DNA of 64,000 nucleotides, from assembly GCA_900757615.1 (NCBI GenBank), contig CAAEON010000053.1, positions 5,558 through 69,557 of the forward strand, written 5' to 3'. Within the stretch, counting starts at the first letter, position 1; each line of letters starts with the position of its first letter. Below are positions 23,494-33,352 of this stretch, one piece after another. A model generated the notes under the pieces. It had not been told where the DNA came from. It saw only the letters and a list, made by a program, of their open reading frames with translations, and ran no database searches. The translations under genes were made by a program, and so were the position numbers. Origin of the DNA: an uncultured Collinsella sp. (GTDB taxonomy: Bacteria; Actinomycetota; Coriobacteriia; Coriobacteriales; Coriobacteriaceae).

Positions 23494-24372
23494 ATGACTG
23501 CAGAAGATAAGGCAAAGAACGCTGGCAAAGTCGCGCTCGTTTTGGAGGGCGGTAGTTTTCGCGGGCAGTTTACCGCGGGCGTGCTTGACGTCCTCATGGA
23601 GGCCGGCGTCGAGATTCCGGCTGTCTACGGCGTATCGGCCGGCGCCCTCAACGGCGTGAACTACAAGTCGCACCAGATCGGTCGTGCCAACCGCATCAAC
23701 CTGGCTTTCTGCAACGACAACCGCTTCATGGGTGCCGCATCGTTTGCGTCCACGGGCTCCATTGTGGGTTACGACTTTATCTTCAACGATGTCCAGGACC
23801 GCCTGGATCCCTTTGACAACGAGACGTTCGACGCGAGCTCCATCGAGATGTACGCCGTCGCGACGGACATGCTCTTTGGAACCGCCGCGTACCTGCCGGT
23901 CAAAAGCGCCGTACTTGACCTCGACGCCGTGCGCGCATCGACGTCGCTGCCGCTGGTTACGCCGCCGGTCGAGATTGACGGGCACAAATACGTCGACGGC
24001 GGCGTAGCCGATTCGGTCCCCATCGAGCACGTGCTGGAGGAGACGGGCTTCGATCGCGCGGTTGTTATTGTCACGCAGGACCGCTCATACGAGAAAAAGC
24101 CCTACGAGTTTATGCCCGCCGCGCGCGCCCGCTATGTCGACTACCCCTACCTGCTCGAGGCTATCGAGACGCGCCACGACCGCTATAACCTCCAGCGCAT
24201 GCATCTGTGGAAGTATGAGCGCGAGGGCCGCGCGCTGGTCGTTGCTCCGCAAAAGCCGGTCGAGGTCGGCCATGTCGAGCACGATTCGGCAAAGCTCCTC
24301 GACCTGTATATCCAGGGCCGTCAGGAGGCAAAGCGCCTGCTCGCGGAAATACAAGAGTTCGTTGAGCGCTAA
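23494..24372 (+). CDS. Patatin-like phospholipase (YjjU-type)
   Basis: A 292-residue protein. The oxyanion loop is LEGGSFRG (about 13-20), the nucleophile is S48 in GVSAG, and the catalytic aspartate is D168 in YVDGGV, so the Ser-Asp dyad is complete. It resembles the YjjU group of cytosolic patatins, which are lipid acyl hydrolases of unclear physiological substrate. RAVVIVTQDRSYEKKP after the dyad is typical of that group. AGGAGG six bases before ATG 23494 sets the start. It stands alone between the tmRNA region and the ribosomal protein operon. Confidence 0.88.
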   Translation: MTAEDKAKNAGKVALVLEGGSFRGQFTAGVLDVLMEAGVEIPAVYGVSAGALNGVNYKSHQIGRANRINLAFCNDNRFMGAASFASTGSIVGYDFIFNDVQDRLDPFDNETFDASSIEMYAVATDMLFGTAAYLPVKSAVLDLDAVRASTSLPLVTPPVEIDGHKYVDGGVADSVPIEHVLEETGFDRAVVIVTQDRSYEKKPYEFMPAARARYVDYPYLLEAIETRHDRYNLQRMHLWKYEREGRALVVAPQKPVEVGHVEHDSAKLLDLYIQGRQEAKRLLAEIQEFVER

Positions 24373-24471
24373 CGACGGCGAACCCTCAAAAAATGGCAAC
24401 AGCTAAAGAGCTGGAAAATCACGGCTCGTGGATGACATGTGCAGAAACTCTGGTCGGAGCCAAAATACCTG

Positions 24472-24499
24472 TTGACTCGTACGGCGAGCGGGGTAATAT
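24472..24499 (+). promoter_or_regulatory. Promoter of rplM-rpsI
   Basis: -35 TTGACT (24472-24477), 16 bases, -10 TAATAT (24494-24499). Transcription would begin about 60 bases before the rplM start. Confidence 0.75.
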
Positions 24500-24565
24500 G
24501 GACGGGTTACTTGCAGAGCCCCGTGAATCTCTGTAACAACACGTACTGTACATGGAGGAGTCTAA

Positions 24566-25009
24566 GTGATTTCGAAATCGACTCACTACGCCAAGCAGGG
24601 CGAGGTCCAGCGCAACTGGGTTCTCGTCGACGCCGATGGTGCTGTCCTGGGCCGTCTTGCCACCCAGATCGCAATGATCCTGCGCGGTAAGAACAAGCCC
24701 CAGTTCACGCCCAACAGCGACTGCGGCGACTTCGTTGTCGTCATCAACGCCGATAAGGTCCAGCTTACCGGTAACAAGGCCGACACGAAGACCTATTATC
24801 GCCACAGCGGCTACAACGGCGGCCTCAAGGCTGAGAGCTTCCGCCAGGCTATGGAGAAGCACCCGGAGAAGGTCATCGAGCGCGCCGTTCGCGGTATGCT
24901 GCCCAAGACCACCCTCGGCCGTGCCCAGATGACCAAGCTTAAGGTCTACGCTGGTGCCGAGCATCCGCATGCTGCCCAGAACCCCACGAAGATTGAGCTG
25001 GAGGCTTAA
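24566..25009 (+). CDS. rplM: 50S ribosomal protein L13
   Basis: A 147-residue protein with L13 hallmarks: [19 protein letters not shown] near the start, the nucleotide-like loop [24 protein letters not shown], and the basic segment [25 protein letters not shown] near the end is also typical. The start is GTG 24566 with GGAGGA upstream. L13 is an early assembly protein of the large subunit. rpsI follows after two bases, the usual bacterial pairing, and the products are probably made from one mRNA. Confidence 0.97.
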   Translation: MISKSTHYAKQGEVQRNWVLVDADGAVLGRLATQIAMILRGKNKPQFTPNSDCGDFVVVINADKVQLTGNKADTKTYYRHSGYNGGLKAESFRQAMEKHPEKVIERAVRGMLPKTTLGRAQMTKLKVYAGAEHPHAAQNPTKIELEA

Positions 25010-25011
25010 AG

Positions 25012-25407
<396 letters not shown>

Positions 25408-25438
25408 GGTTTTATCTCCTTTCGAGATACAATGTACA

Positions 25439-25481
25439 AGCGGGGCCTGCCGATTCCTCGGCGGGTCCCGCTTTTCTTTTT
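25439..25481 (+). terminator. Terminator of rplM-rpsI
   Basis: AGCGGG-CCTGCCGA pairs with TCGGCGGG-CCCGCT, followed by TTTCTTTTTC. Confidence 0.85.
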
Positions 25482-25530
25482 CGACTAGGGTGGGCGGTTG
25501 CATATCGCCTACTAGGGAAGGAGCGATCCT

Positions 25531-26868
25531 ATGCCCCAGAACATCTTCGGTACCGACGGCGTCCGTGGCGTCGCCAATGCCGACCTCTCGTGCGACCTCG
25601 CGTTTCGCCTGGGCCGCGCGGCGACCAAGTTCCTTGGTCCGGACATCTGCATCGGCCGTGACACGCGTCTTTCGGGCACCATGCTCGAGAGTGCTCTGAC
25701 CGCCGGCATCATGGCCGAGGGCGGCCGTCCGCACTGCTGCGGCGTCATCCCCACGCCGGCCGTGGCCCTGCTCACCGTTCAGAACGAGCTCGACGGCGGC
25801 ATCGTCATCTCTGCTTCGCATAATCCGCCGGAGTTCAACGGCATCAAGTTCTTTAGCCGCAAGGGCATGAAACTTCCCGACGCTGTCGAGGAAGAGATCA
25901 GCGCCTGGGTCATGTCCGAAGAAGCCATGGCTGCCGATACGCTGCCGACCGGTGCCGGCGTGGGCCACATCATTAAGATGAAGGATGCCCGCAAGGCATA
26001 CGTCGACCACGCCATCGATACGCTTGATGGCCTGAGGCTCGACGGCCTGGTCGTTGCCGTCGACTGCGGTCACGGTGCTTCCTGCCAGACTACGCCCGCC
26101 GCGCTGCAGCGCTTGGGTGCCACGGTCCATGCCATCAACACCGATTACTGCGGCACTGACATTAATGTTGAGTGCGGCTCCACTCACCTCGAGCCCCTGC
26201 GCGAGCTCGTGCTGCGCACCCATGCTGACATCGGTCTGGCCCACGACGGCGACGCCGACCGCGTGCTGTTCGTGGACAGCGAGGGCAACGAGATCGACGG
26301 TGACTACATCCTGGCTATCTGCGGTTCTGACCTTGCCGCTCGCGGCAAGCTCGCCAACTCCGAGATCGTCTCGACCGTCATGTGTAACCTGGGCTTCTCC
26401 ATTGCTATGAAGGAGCAGGGCTTCGAGATGGTTCAGACCGCCGTGGGCGACCGCTACGTTCTGGAGCGCATGCTCGCGGACGGCGCCGTCATCGGCGGCG
26501 AACAGTCCGGCCACATCATCTTCCTGGAGCACAACACCACCGGTGACGGCCTGGTGACGGCTCTGCAGCTGCTGGCCGTGCTCAAGCGCACCGGTCGTAC
26601 CCTCACCGATCTTGCCGGCATCATGAAGAAGTACCCGCAGGTACTCGTCAACGTGCATTCCGACAACAAGGCTGGTCTGGACGATTGCCAGCCCATTTGG
26701 GACGCCGTTGCTGCTGCCGAGAAGGAGCTTGACGGCCGCGGCCGCATTCTGGTGCGTCCGAGCGGTACCGAGCCGCTGGTCCGCGTGATGGCCGAGGCCG
26801 AGACGCACGAGCTGACCCAGCGCGTTGTCGACGACATCGTCGAGGTTGTCAAGCGCGAACTTCCCTAA
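25531..26868 (+). CDS. glmM: Phosphoglucosamine mutase
   Basis: A 445-residue enzyme of the phosphohexomutase family. The start FGTDGVRGVANADLSCDLAFRLGRA is diagnostic of GlmM rather than of PgcA or ManB. The phosphorylated serine is S96 in ISASHNPPEFNG. The metal loop is DGDADRVLFVD, the sugar-binding loop is GGEQSGHIIF, and the phosphate loop is RPSGTEPLVRVM. It converts glucosamine-6-phosphate to glucosamine-1-phosphate for UDP-GlcNAc and cell-wall synthesis. GGAAGGAG precedes ATG 25531. nagB, which consumes the same substrate, lies two genes downstream. Confidence 0.95.
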   Translation: MPQNIFGTDGVRGVANADLSCDLAFRLGRAATKFLGPDICIGRDTRLSGTMLESALTAGIMAEGGRPHCCGVIPTPAVALLTVQNELDGGIVISASHNPPEFNGIKFFSRKGMKLPDAVEEEISAWVMSEEAMAADTLPTGAGVGHIIKMKDARKAYVDHAIDTLDGLRLDGLVVAVDCGHGASCQTTPAALQRLGATVHAINTDYCGTDINVECGSTHLEPLRELVLRTHADIGLAHDGDADRVLFVDSEGNEIDGDYILAICGSDLAARGKLANSEIVSTVMCNLGFSIAMKEQGFEMVQTAVGDRYVLERMLADGAVIGGEQSGHIIFLEHNTTGDGLVTALQLLAVLKRTGRTLTDLAGIMKKYPQVLVNVHSDNKAGLDDCQPIWDAVAAAEKELDGRGRILVRPSGTEPLVRVMAEAETHELTQRVVDDIVEVVKRELP

Positions 26869-26938
26869 TGGTCAAAAACGGGTGCCAAGTGGTAAACTGT
26901 TAAGGTTATTTGATTGATTGGTATGTCCGAGGGGGAGC

Positions 26939-27436
26939 ATGTTCACTAAAGTCCTAAGGTCTTTTGGTATGCGTGGTCGAGTCCTTACGCTGGATGCTCC
27001 CATCTCGGGCGTCGTCATTCCGCTCTCCGAGGTAAACGACCAGACGTTTGCCACCGGCCTTTTGGGCCAGGGCGTGGCGATTCAGCCCACCGGAACGCGC
27101 GTGATTGCACCGGCTGATGCCAAGGTCGAGGCCATTTTTCCCACGGGGCACGCCGTTGCGCTTAACACGGTCGATGGCCTGGACGTGCTCATCCACGTTG
27201 GTTTGGACACTGTTCAGCTCGAGGGCAAGCACTTTACCGTACATGCGCAAGTGGGTGACATCGTCCATAAGGGCGATGTACTCATTGAGTTTGATCGCGA
27301 GGCAATTGCTGCCGAGGGCTACGATGTGACGGTTCCCATCTTGGTGTGCAACTCCGTTGAGTTCTCGAGCATCAAGGGCTCCGTTGGCGTGCATGTCGAA
27401 GAGATGGACCAACTCATCGTTGCTCGCGAGCGCTAG
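26939..27436 (+). CDS. crr: PTS glucose-type EIIA protein
   Basis: A 165-residue free-standing EIIA of the glucose family. H86 in VLIHVGLDTVQL is the phosphorylated histidine. The second active-site histidine lies in IFPTGHAVAL. GKHFTVHAQVGDIVHKGDVLIEFD is the usual C-terminal strand region. It takes phosphate from HPr and passes it to EIIB domains. The alpha-glucoside EIICB at 54181 has no EIIA of its own and is the natural partner here. ATG 26939 follows GAGGGGGAG; the frame is open from 26918 without a site. Confidence 0.92.
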   Translation: MFTKVLRSFGMRGRVLTLDAPISGVVIPLSEVNDQTFATGLLGQGVAIQPTGTRVIAPADAKVEAIFPTGHAVALNTVDGLDVLIHVGLDTVQLEGKHFTVHAQVGDIVHKGDVLIEFDREAIAAEGYDVTVPILVCNSVEFSSIKGSVGVHVEEMDQLIVARER

Positions 27437-27476
27437 CAAGTGCACGTGGCCATTAGCCTACAATTCAAACACGTTT

Positions 27477-27510
27477 ACGGAGGGCGCCCTTGAAAGAGGA
27501 CGCCCTCCGT
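27477..27510 (+). other. Strong hairpin between crr and nagB
   Basis: ACGGAGGGCG pairs with CGCCCTCCGT. No T-run follows, so it is either a weak terminator or the first structure of the nagB leader. Confidence 0.6.
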
Positions 27511-27707
27511 GGCAAGATGGGATTTGTCCGAAGCTAAACAGCTTTGGGTCACCGTGGACGGGCAGGGGCCTCGACGCGGCTAGACACGAGACACATACAT
27601 TACGCGACCTCGCCCTGGTGGCCGCACACGTTGGTTGCGGCCGACGCGGGCCGCGGGCAAGTGCTTGTAAGGGGACCTTGCCTCTCTTGTACGAGAAAGG
27701 ACGCGTA
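27511..27707 (+). promoter_or_regulatory. Leader region upstream of nagB, no recognised element
   Basis: About 200 GC-rich bases without a gene. I looked for a known riboswitch or ribozyme and see none. No glmS-like core is apparent, and an amino-sugar regulator site of TGGTCTAGACCA type is also absent. GAGAAAGGA just before ATG 27708 is the ribosome binding site. Confidence 0.35.
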
Positions 27708-28436
27708 ATGAAGATCATTAAAGCTAAAGACTACGAGGATATGAGCCGCAAGGCCGCCAATATTATCTCGGCGCAGGTTATCCTCAAGCCCGACTGTGTG
27801 CTGGGCCTTGCCACCGGCTCCACCCCGATCGGTGCCTACAAGCAGCTCGCTGCTTGGTACGAGAAGGGTGACGTCGACTTTGCCGAGGTCAGCACCTACA
27901 ACTTGGACGAGTATCGCGGCCTTTCGCACGACGATCCCCAGAGCTATCACTACTTCATGCGTGAGAACTTCTTCGATCACATCAACATCGACCTGAACAA
28001 CACGCATGTGCCCGACGGTTCCAACCCCGACGCCGCCGCTGCCTGCTCTGAGTACGATAAGGTCGTCGCTGCCGCCGGCTATCCCGATCTGCAGCTGCTC
28101 GGCATTGGCAACAACGGCCACATCGGCTTCAACGAGCCCGATGACCACTTCTCCAAGGGCACGCACTGCGTCGACCTTACCGAGAGCACCATTCAGGCCA
28201 ACAGCCGCCTGTTCGACAGCATCGACGACGTTCCCCGTCAGGCCTACACCATGGGTACCCAGACCATCATGTATGCCCGCATGATCCTGGTCGTCGCCAA
28301 CGGCGAGGCCAAGGCTCAGGCCGTGCACGATATGTGCTATGGTCCGGTTACGCCCGAGTGCCCGGCTTCGATCCTGCAGCTGCACACCAACTGCGTTGTC
28401 GTTGCCGACGAGGCCGCCCTTTCGCTCTGCGAGTAG
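27708..28436 (+). CDS. nagB: Glucosamine-6-phosphate deaminase
   Basis: A 242-residue enzyme, the length of the short bacterial NagB form without the allosteric tail found in E. coli. The substrate loop is GLATGSTPIG (33-42), the base is D67 in YNLDEYRGL, and the second active-site loop is GIGNNGHIGFNEP with the catalytic histidine and glutamate. It turns glucosamine-6-phosphate into fructose-6-phosphate and ammonia, linking amino-sugar use to glycolysis and opposing GlmM flux. ATG 27708 is set by GAGAAAGGA; the frame runs open from 27357 through crr in another phase and is not coding there. Confidence 0.95.
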   Translation: MKIIKAKDYEDMSRKAANIISAQVILKPDCVLGLATGSTPIGAYKQLAAWYEKGDVDFAEVSTYNLDEYRGLSHDDPQSYHYFMRENFFDHINIDLNNTHVPDGSNPDAAAACSEYDKVVAAAGYPDLQLLGIGNNGHIGFNEPDDHFSKGTHCVDLTESTIQANSRLFDSIDDVPRQAYTMGTQTIMYARMILVVANGEAKAQAVHDMCYGPVTPECPASILQLHTNCVVVADEAALSLCE

Positions 28437-28468
28437 CGCGAATCCTGCACCTCGACATAGCCTTGCCT

Positions 28469-28496
28469 AAGGCCTCCGCTTTGCGGGGGCCTTTTT
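28469..28496 (+). terminator. Terminator of nagB
   Basis: AAGGCC-CCGC/GCGG-GGCCTT with a TTT loop, then TTTTT. Confidence 0.88.
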
Positions 28497-28884
28497 GCTA
28501 TCCCTTTCTGTCCACTTGACCAAAATCTTGCCGCAAGCTTGACGAATGCCGGATGCCCAACAGCTTGATTCATTCCATATCAGATTCTATGCAAAAATGC
28601 CACTAAAAGGTCGTAGACGGTAGCGGGTGCTAGGCGAGTTGAATGACATAGCTGAACCTTGTTCATTTGCGTTACACTGCCGCTTAGATGGGACAAGCTG
28701 ACAAGCTCATTTACCTGCTTAAAGACCGATTAGTCGGGGGATTAATAACAATCGGCCCTCGCTGTACAAAAACTTGCCGCTTGCGTACCAAAAGACAATC
28801 TAAAACACAAGGTCGCTCTATTCATAGCGCGGCTTGTATGGTCTTGCGGCTACAGTGTCCATACGGTCGAGTTGAGGAGCGGGC
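28497..28884 (+). promoter_or_regulatory. Intergenic region before the SARP-like regulator
   Basis: About 390 AT-leaning bases with no gene. TTACACT near 28673 could be a -10 but has no convincing -35. CGATTAGTCG and nearby short palindromes are present. The ribosome binding site GAGGAG precedes ATG 28885. Confidence 0.35.
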
Positions 28885-31884
28885 ATGGTAAACGATTTGA
28901 GCAGTATAGACGGCCTCGAGCTGATGCCGCTGGGCGGAGGCTATATGGTGCGCCGCGAACGCTTGATGAATGAGCTTATAGCCAAGGGCCGAAAGGCCGG
29001 CATCGTGGTTCTTTATGCGCCCGACGGGTTTGGGAAGACCTCGGTGCTGCTGCAGTACACCCATGAGGTTAAATGCGACCCGATGCGAGGCCCCGTGCGG
29101 ATTATCGAGGCCGATCGCGCCATTGGGCGCGAGGTGTTTATGCAGCTCGAGGTGGTTACCGAAGAACTCAAAGACAAACCGCACTCCCTTATCGCGATTG
29201 ATAATGTGCCAAACCTCGATCAGCACGATACCGAAGACCTCATCGACAGGATTCGCGGCCTGCGCGCTATGGGGGTGGGGGTCTTTATCTCCTGCCGTCC
29301 TTCAAATCGTCAACTGATTCATGGGCTGGGCGATTCGGTTAAGATCAATGCGCAGATGCTCAAGGTGCATGCCTATGAGTATTCGGCGTGGGCATCGGCG
29401 TTTTCGATCAGCACATCGCTCGACTTTTATCAGCTCACGCAGGGCGTGCCCGAGCTCGTTTCGGCATTGCAGACGGGTCTGTATGGCCAAGGCGACGTAG
29501 CCGGTCTGCTCGAAAACGAGATTGTCAACGTATATGGCGCGGCACTTGTCGACCTGGCTTCGCTCGACAATAATGCACTGTTTTGCGTGGCATGTCTCAT
29601 GATTTTGATGGGCGAGGGCAATATCGCAGAACTCGAGGCTTGCGGGGTGAGGCTATCGATGGTCGACCAGTCCTACTTCGTACGCGACTACCCGATCTTT
29701 GGCTTGGACCCCGCCGAGCGGAGTTTTACGTGTCTGGGCACGGAGGATAACGGACGCTTGCGCTTGCGTAAGTTGGTGGCCGAGGTTCGCCCCGAACTTG
29801 TTCCGAGGGCGGCCCGGATTTTGCTTAAGGCGGGCCGATGCGATGCGGCGATGGGCCTGGCGGACGCTTTTTTGGACCGTGATGCGGTCCTTGAACTTGC
29901 TGGGCAGTATGGGGTCGATCTGGCTCTGACGGGGCACGGGGCCGATATCTGCCGAGCAGCGCTGGGCACGATCGATGCCGAGGATCCGGCTCCAGAGCCA
30001 ACGCCTGCCGAGGCGCTTGGCGTATATCTGGCAGCGGTCAGCGTGTCCAATACAAAGCTCGCTCGCTATATGGCATCGGTCATCGAGCGCGGGGGCGAAC
30101 GGGCGGCCTGCGAAATAGACCCTGTTTCATGGAGGGTGGCCCAGACACTGACGGCTGTTTGCTATGGGGACAACGGGCTTGGGCTTCCTACGAACCTGAC
30201 CGTGCCAGAAATCGAGACATCCCATACCGCACTCGATATGTTGTCCGCGCATATCGAGGTCAAGCGCTGCCTGACCGAGCGGGGAGATGACGGCGGCGTT
30301 CTACAGCAGCTCAAAACGAGCAAGGCCTACGACTGCGAGCTCGACATCGCGGGGATTGTTATACGGGCCGACAGCATGCTGGTGGAGCTTTTTGACGGGT
30401 CGTTTGCGGGAACCGACGAGCGCGACGACGAGATGACGGTGGTGCGGGAGGCGCTCGACGTACGTGGGCTCAAGGCGATGGCTATCTGGGTGCGCATGGT
30501 GTTGGCGGCACGGCGGCTCCTTTCCGGCTTGCCGGTAACCGACGACGCGGCATTCAACGAGCTCGATCGTTTTGCCGTGCGCATGCGCGACAACCAGATT
30601 CAGCTGTTTGGCCTGTTGCTAGAAGGCTGGCAGTCGCTGGCAGAGGGACGGCCGGTTAATGCAAAGTTCCGTGCGGTCCAAGTGCTCAAACTTGCCGAGG
30701 AGTCGATTGCGTACATGCGCGATAACGCATTGCTGTTGGAGCGCGCGGCGTATCTGCGTAACACCTCGATGGTTTCGGTGCGCGAGGAAGCGGAGCTACT
30801 CGATATAAGCCAGACGCAGGTTGGTGGAGCGGAGGCCTGGATGGTGGCGCTGCATTTGGCCTGTGCGGGCCGAGACAGCGATCTTGCGGCCTGGATGTCC
30901 ATGAATCGTGCGGGGATTCTAGAGCCATCGTATCGGCTCTTTGCGCGCCTTGCCATGCATTGTCTGGGCGAGCCGGCGGCCAGGATACGCAAGAAGCTTC
31001 CCGTGCGCGAGCTGTCGCGGTACTCGCTGCGCGACGATTTGGAAGGGGAGGGCGAGCGCCTGTTCCAGGCCGGCGAGGTTGAAGCCGTTGATACCATCGA
31101 CCATATCGAGATTCGCATGTTTGGTGCGTTTCGCGCCGAGCGCGACGGGTTTCCCATCACGGACAAAATGTGGCGCCGCAAGAAGGCGGCGACACTTGCC
31201 GAGCGGCTTGCACTGGGCATGGATGCGCTCGTCGATCGTGAGACGCTGGCCATGGAGCTGTGGCCCCATGCCGAGTTCAATAGCGCCCGCAATAACCTGT
31301 ACTCGACGATATCGCGCTTGCGGTCGGCTTTGGGGCCGACGCCGGATGGCAAGTCGTGTGTACTCATCCAAAATGAATGCATCGGACTCAACGGCGACTA
31401 CGTCAAGACCGATGTACGGCTGTTTGACCAGATAAGCCGCGAGGTTTTGGGAAATCGCACGGGTGCGCGCGGGCCCCATTTAGTTGAGCTGTGCCTTAAG
31501 ATTGAGCAGCTTTATGCCGGACCGCTGTATGTTCCCAATGGCTGTAATCCCACCTACTTTTTGCGCATGCGACGCATTATGCAGTCAAAGTACATCGATT
31601 GCATGATCAAGGGAGCAAATGCCGCTCTAGAAGAAAACGATCTGCAGTCGGCGATTTGGCTGGCGGAGTCGGGGCTTCGGCAGGAAACGGCGCGCGAGGA
31701 TATGGTGCGCTGTGCCATGCGCGTCTACAGTGCGGCGGGGCGGCGGCGCGATATCGTCGAGCTGTACAGCGGGCATATGCACCATCTGAGGGAACAGGTC
31801 AATGGCGTACCCGAGCCCGAGACGCGGCATCTATACGAGCGCTTGGTGGAGGGGCGGCTCAATCGCGTGCTGGTCGAGCGATGA
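28885..31884 (+). CDS. Large SARP/BTAD-type transcriptional regulator with NTPase domain
   Basis: A 999-residue protein. A STAND-like NTPase region occupies the first ~300 residues, with P-loop APDGFGKTS (45-53) and LIAIDNVPNL as Walker B. A long helical middle follows. At about 745-840 (IEIRMFGAFRAERDG, then RRKKAATLAERLAL and ARNNLYSTISRLRSALG) lies an OmpR-like winged helix as in SARP/BTAD proteins. A helical bacterial transcriptional activation domain follows to the end. Such proteins are nucleotide-controlled activators. Its target is unknown; no neighbouring gene on this strand is close enough to be an obvious one. It is monocistronic. Confidence 0.82.
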   Translation: MVNDLSSIDGLELMPLGGGYMVRRERLMNELIAKGRKAGIVVLYAPDGFGKTSVLLQYTHEVKCDPMRGPVRIIEADRAIGREVFMQLEVVTEELKDKPHSLIAIDNVPNLDQHDTEDLIDRIRGLRAMGVGVFISCRPSNRQLIHGLGDSVKINAQMLKVHAYEYSAWASAFSISTSLDFYQLTQGVPELVSALQTGLYGQGDVAGLLENEIVNVYGAALVDLASLDNNALFCVACLMILMGEGNIAELEACGVRLSMVDQSYFVRDYPIFGLDPAERSFTCLGTEDNGRLRLRKLVAEVRPELVPRAARILLKAGRCDAAMGLADAFLDRDAVLELAGQYGVDLALTGHGADICRAALGTIDAEDPAPEPTPAEALGVYLAAVSVSNTKLARYMASVIERGGERAACEIDPVSWRVAQTLTAVCYGDNGLGLPTNLTVPEIETSHTALDMLSAHIEVKRCLTERGDDGGVLQQLKTSKAYDCELDIAGIVIRADSMLVELFDGSFAGTDERDDEMTVVREALDVRGLKAMAIWVRMVLAARRLLSGLPVTDDAAFNELDRFAVRMRDNQIQLFGLLLEGWQSLAEGRPVNAKFRAVQVLKLAEESIAYMRDNALLLERAAYLRNTSMVSVREEAELLDISQTQVGGAEAWMVALHLACAGRDSDLAAWMSMNRAGILEPSYRLFARLAMHCLGEPAARIRKKLPVRELSRYSLRDDLEGEGERLFQAGEVEAVDTIDHIEIRMFGAFRAERDGFPITDKMWRRKKAATLAERLALGMDALVDRETLAMELWPHAEFNSARNNLYSTISRLRSALGPTPDGKSCVLIQNECIGLNGDYVKTDVRLFDQISREVLGNRTGARGPHLVELCLKIEQLYAGPLYVPNGCNPTYFLRMRRIMQSKYIDCMIKGANAALEENDLQSAIWLAESGLRQETAREDMVRCAMRVYSAAGRRRDIVELYSGHMHHLREQVNGVPEPETRHLYERLVEGRLNRVLVER

Positions 31885-31887
31885 AAA

Positions 31888-31916
31888 ACGGGCGCCCGAA
31901 GTACTTGGGCACCCGT
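31888..31916. terminator. Bidirectional hairpin between the SARP-like gene and yhbY
   Basis: ACGGG-GCCC pairs with GGGC-CCCGT around a nine-base loop. A run of A's precedes it on the plus strand, giving T's on the minus strand and so ending yhbY. Confidence 0.7.
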
Positions 31917-31953
31917 AAGCTTGCTATGTGTTGGCTCGCCGGATCATTGGCTC

Positions 31954-32253
31954 TTAGACGAGCTTGATCTTCTCGATGTCCTTGCGCGAGGACTCGCGAT
32001 ACAGCGAGAACTTGCGGCCGATGACCTGGACGACCTCGGCGTGGCAACGCTCGGCGAGCTCTTCGGCGGCCTCGCGGGCGGAAAGACTGGAGCCATCGAG
32101 CACGGAGCACTTAACGAGCTCGTGCTTCTCCAGGTAGGCGACCGTCTGCTCGACGGTGCCCTCGTTGACATCGGACTTACCGATGATGATGGCGGGGTTG
32201 AGGTGATGGGCCATGCTGCGAAGCTGCTTGACCTGGGCTCCTGTCAGTGCCAT
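31954..32253 (-). CDS. yhbY: YhbY-family RNA-binding protein (CRM domain)
   Basis: A 99-residue single CRM-domain protein. It starts MALTGAQVKQLRSMAHHLNP, the typical opening. It has the GxxG loop as IIIGKSDVNEGTVEQ and the C-terminal VVQVIGRKFSLYRES. YhbY proteins bind pre-50S particles and help large-subunit assembly. It is encoded alone on the minus strand with 158 bases before the next gene. The product is close to the usual 97-103 residues. Confidence 0.93.
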   Translation of the reverse strand: MALTGAQVKQLRSMAHHLNPAIIIGKSDVNEGTVEQTVAYLEKHELVKCSVLDGSSLSAREAAEELAERCHAEVVQVIGRKFSLYRESSRKDIEKIKLV

Positions 32254-32411
32254 GGGTTCTCGCTTTCTATGTATGGGGCGCCCCGCGACGGGGCCTTAAT
32301 CTACGTGAGCTGTCCCACGATAGCGCAGGAACGGCGCGGTGTGGGGCGCGTTTGCCCAGTTCAAAAAGAATGCGGATGCCGAGTGAGTGGGCGGTGCGGG
32401 CTGCGAACAGG

Positions 32412-33299
32412 CTATGAACTGGGCGCAGAGACCGGCTCCCATGCAATAAACGCCCAGCGAACCTTGCGGACATGATCGAGCATATAGCGCCCCTGCGGCA
32501 CGCCCTTGGAGCCCGGCTCACCGGCATGGGGGTTCTCAATCATGTGTTGGGCGATGTAGTCGCGCAGGCGGTCGATCTTATCTTCGTTGCCATGCTCGAG
32601 CATACGGGAAAAATCTGCTACGCCCGCCTCAGGGCTATCGAAGGTATCGCGACGAGGCGATTCAAAGTACGTAACCTGCGGCAGGGCACCCATCTGAATG
32701 AGGATATTAAAAGCATACACAAAGCCATTACTGCAGGTAACCGAGGCGCCGATAGCGTTCATCAAGTGCAGATCATAGCGCGGGCTGGAGTTGGCGACCA
32801 TCGTGACAGCACAACGCCGACGAGCCGTTCGATCAAGCTTGGCAAGCGCATCTTTTAGGTTGGTCGTGGTGACAGAGCGACTGGCAAAGGCAGCATCTAC
32901 CGCTTTCGCGACCGGTCCAACCAAATCCCAATCATCATCCCAAGCAAGCTCAAGCGGCGTTATGCGCCCCTCGAGCCCGTAATACTCAATGCCGGCATCA
33001 AGGGTGCCCAACATAGCGGGGGAGAAGTCGGCTGCAATCACAGGATGCCCAGCCTGAGCAAGCGGAATAGCAATCGACCCAGCTCCACACCCCATATCAA
33101 GCACGGATTCACCAGGCTTTAACGCCAACAGCTTAATAAAGTCCCGGGCATACGGAGCAGTCTCAAGCGGCCGAAAATGCCGAGCCCTTTTATCCCACTC
33201 AAAAGAATCATCAGCCCGCCGCCGACCAGCCTGCAGGCGCATCCATTCGCCATTCCAATCAGCGGAAAGAAGCTCAGAGCGAGCGTCCCCATCAACCAC
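32412..33299 (-). CDS. SAM-dependent methyltransferase, class I
   Basis: About 295 residues. Motif I is VLDMGCGAGSIAIPLAQAG, with the acidic residue after it in VIAADFSPAML, so it binds S-adenosylmethionine. The substrate cannot be inferred; the wider family includes small-molecule and cobalt-precorrin-like methylases. I start it at GTG 33299, because TAGGAGG lies seven bases upstream. The frame runs open to an ATG at 33359, but the extra residues (LVAALLLGGVAFLLLGG) come from a terminator hairpin and are unlikely to be translated. The gene lies downstream of the DUF711 gene and the long palindrome, with a terminator between. Confidence 0.78.
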   Translation of the reverse strand: MVDGDARSELLSADWNGEWMRLQAGRRRADDSFEWDKRARHFRPLETAPYARDFIKLLALKPGESVLDMGCGAGSIAIPLAQAGHPVIAADFSPAMLGTLDAGIEYYGLEGRITPLELAWDDDWDLVGPVAKAVDAAFASRSVTTTNLKDALAKLDRTARRRCAVTMVANSSPRYDLHLMNAIGASVTCSNGFVYAFNILIQMGALPQVTYFESPRRDTFDSPEAGVADFSRMLEHGNEDKIDRLRDYIAQHMIENPHAGEPGSKGVPQGRYMLDHVRKVRWAFIAWEPVSAPSS

Positions 33300-33320
33300 G
33301 GGCCAACCTCCTAGCAACAA

Positions 33321-33352
33321 AAAAGCGACTCCTCCCAAAAGAAGAGCCGCAA
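33321..33352 (-). terminator. Terminator (minus strand) before the methyltransferase gene
   Basis: On the minus strand GCGGCTCTT pairs with AGGAGTCGC and TTTTTT follows. It would stop transcripts coming from the DUF711 gene and the long palindrome, or act as an attenuator of the methyltransferase. Confidence 0.75.
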
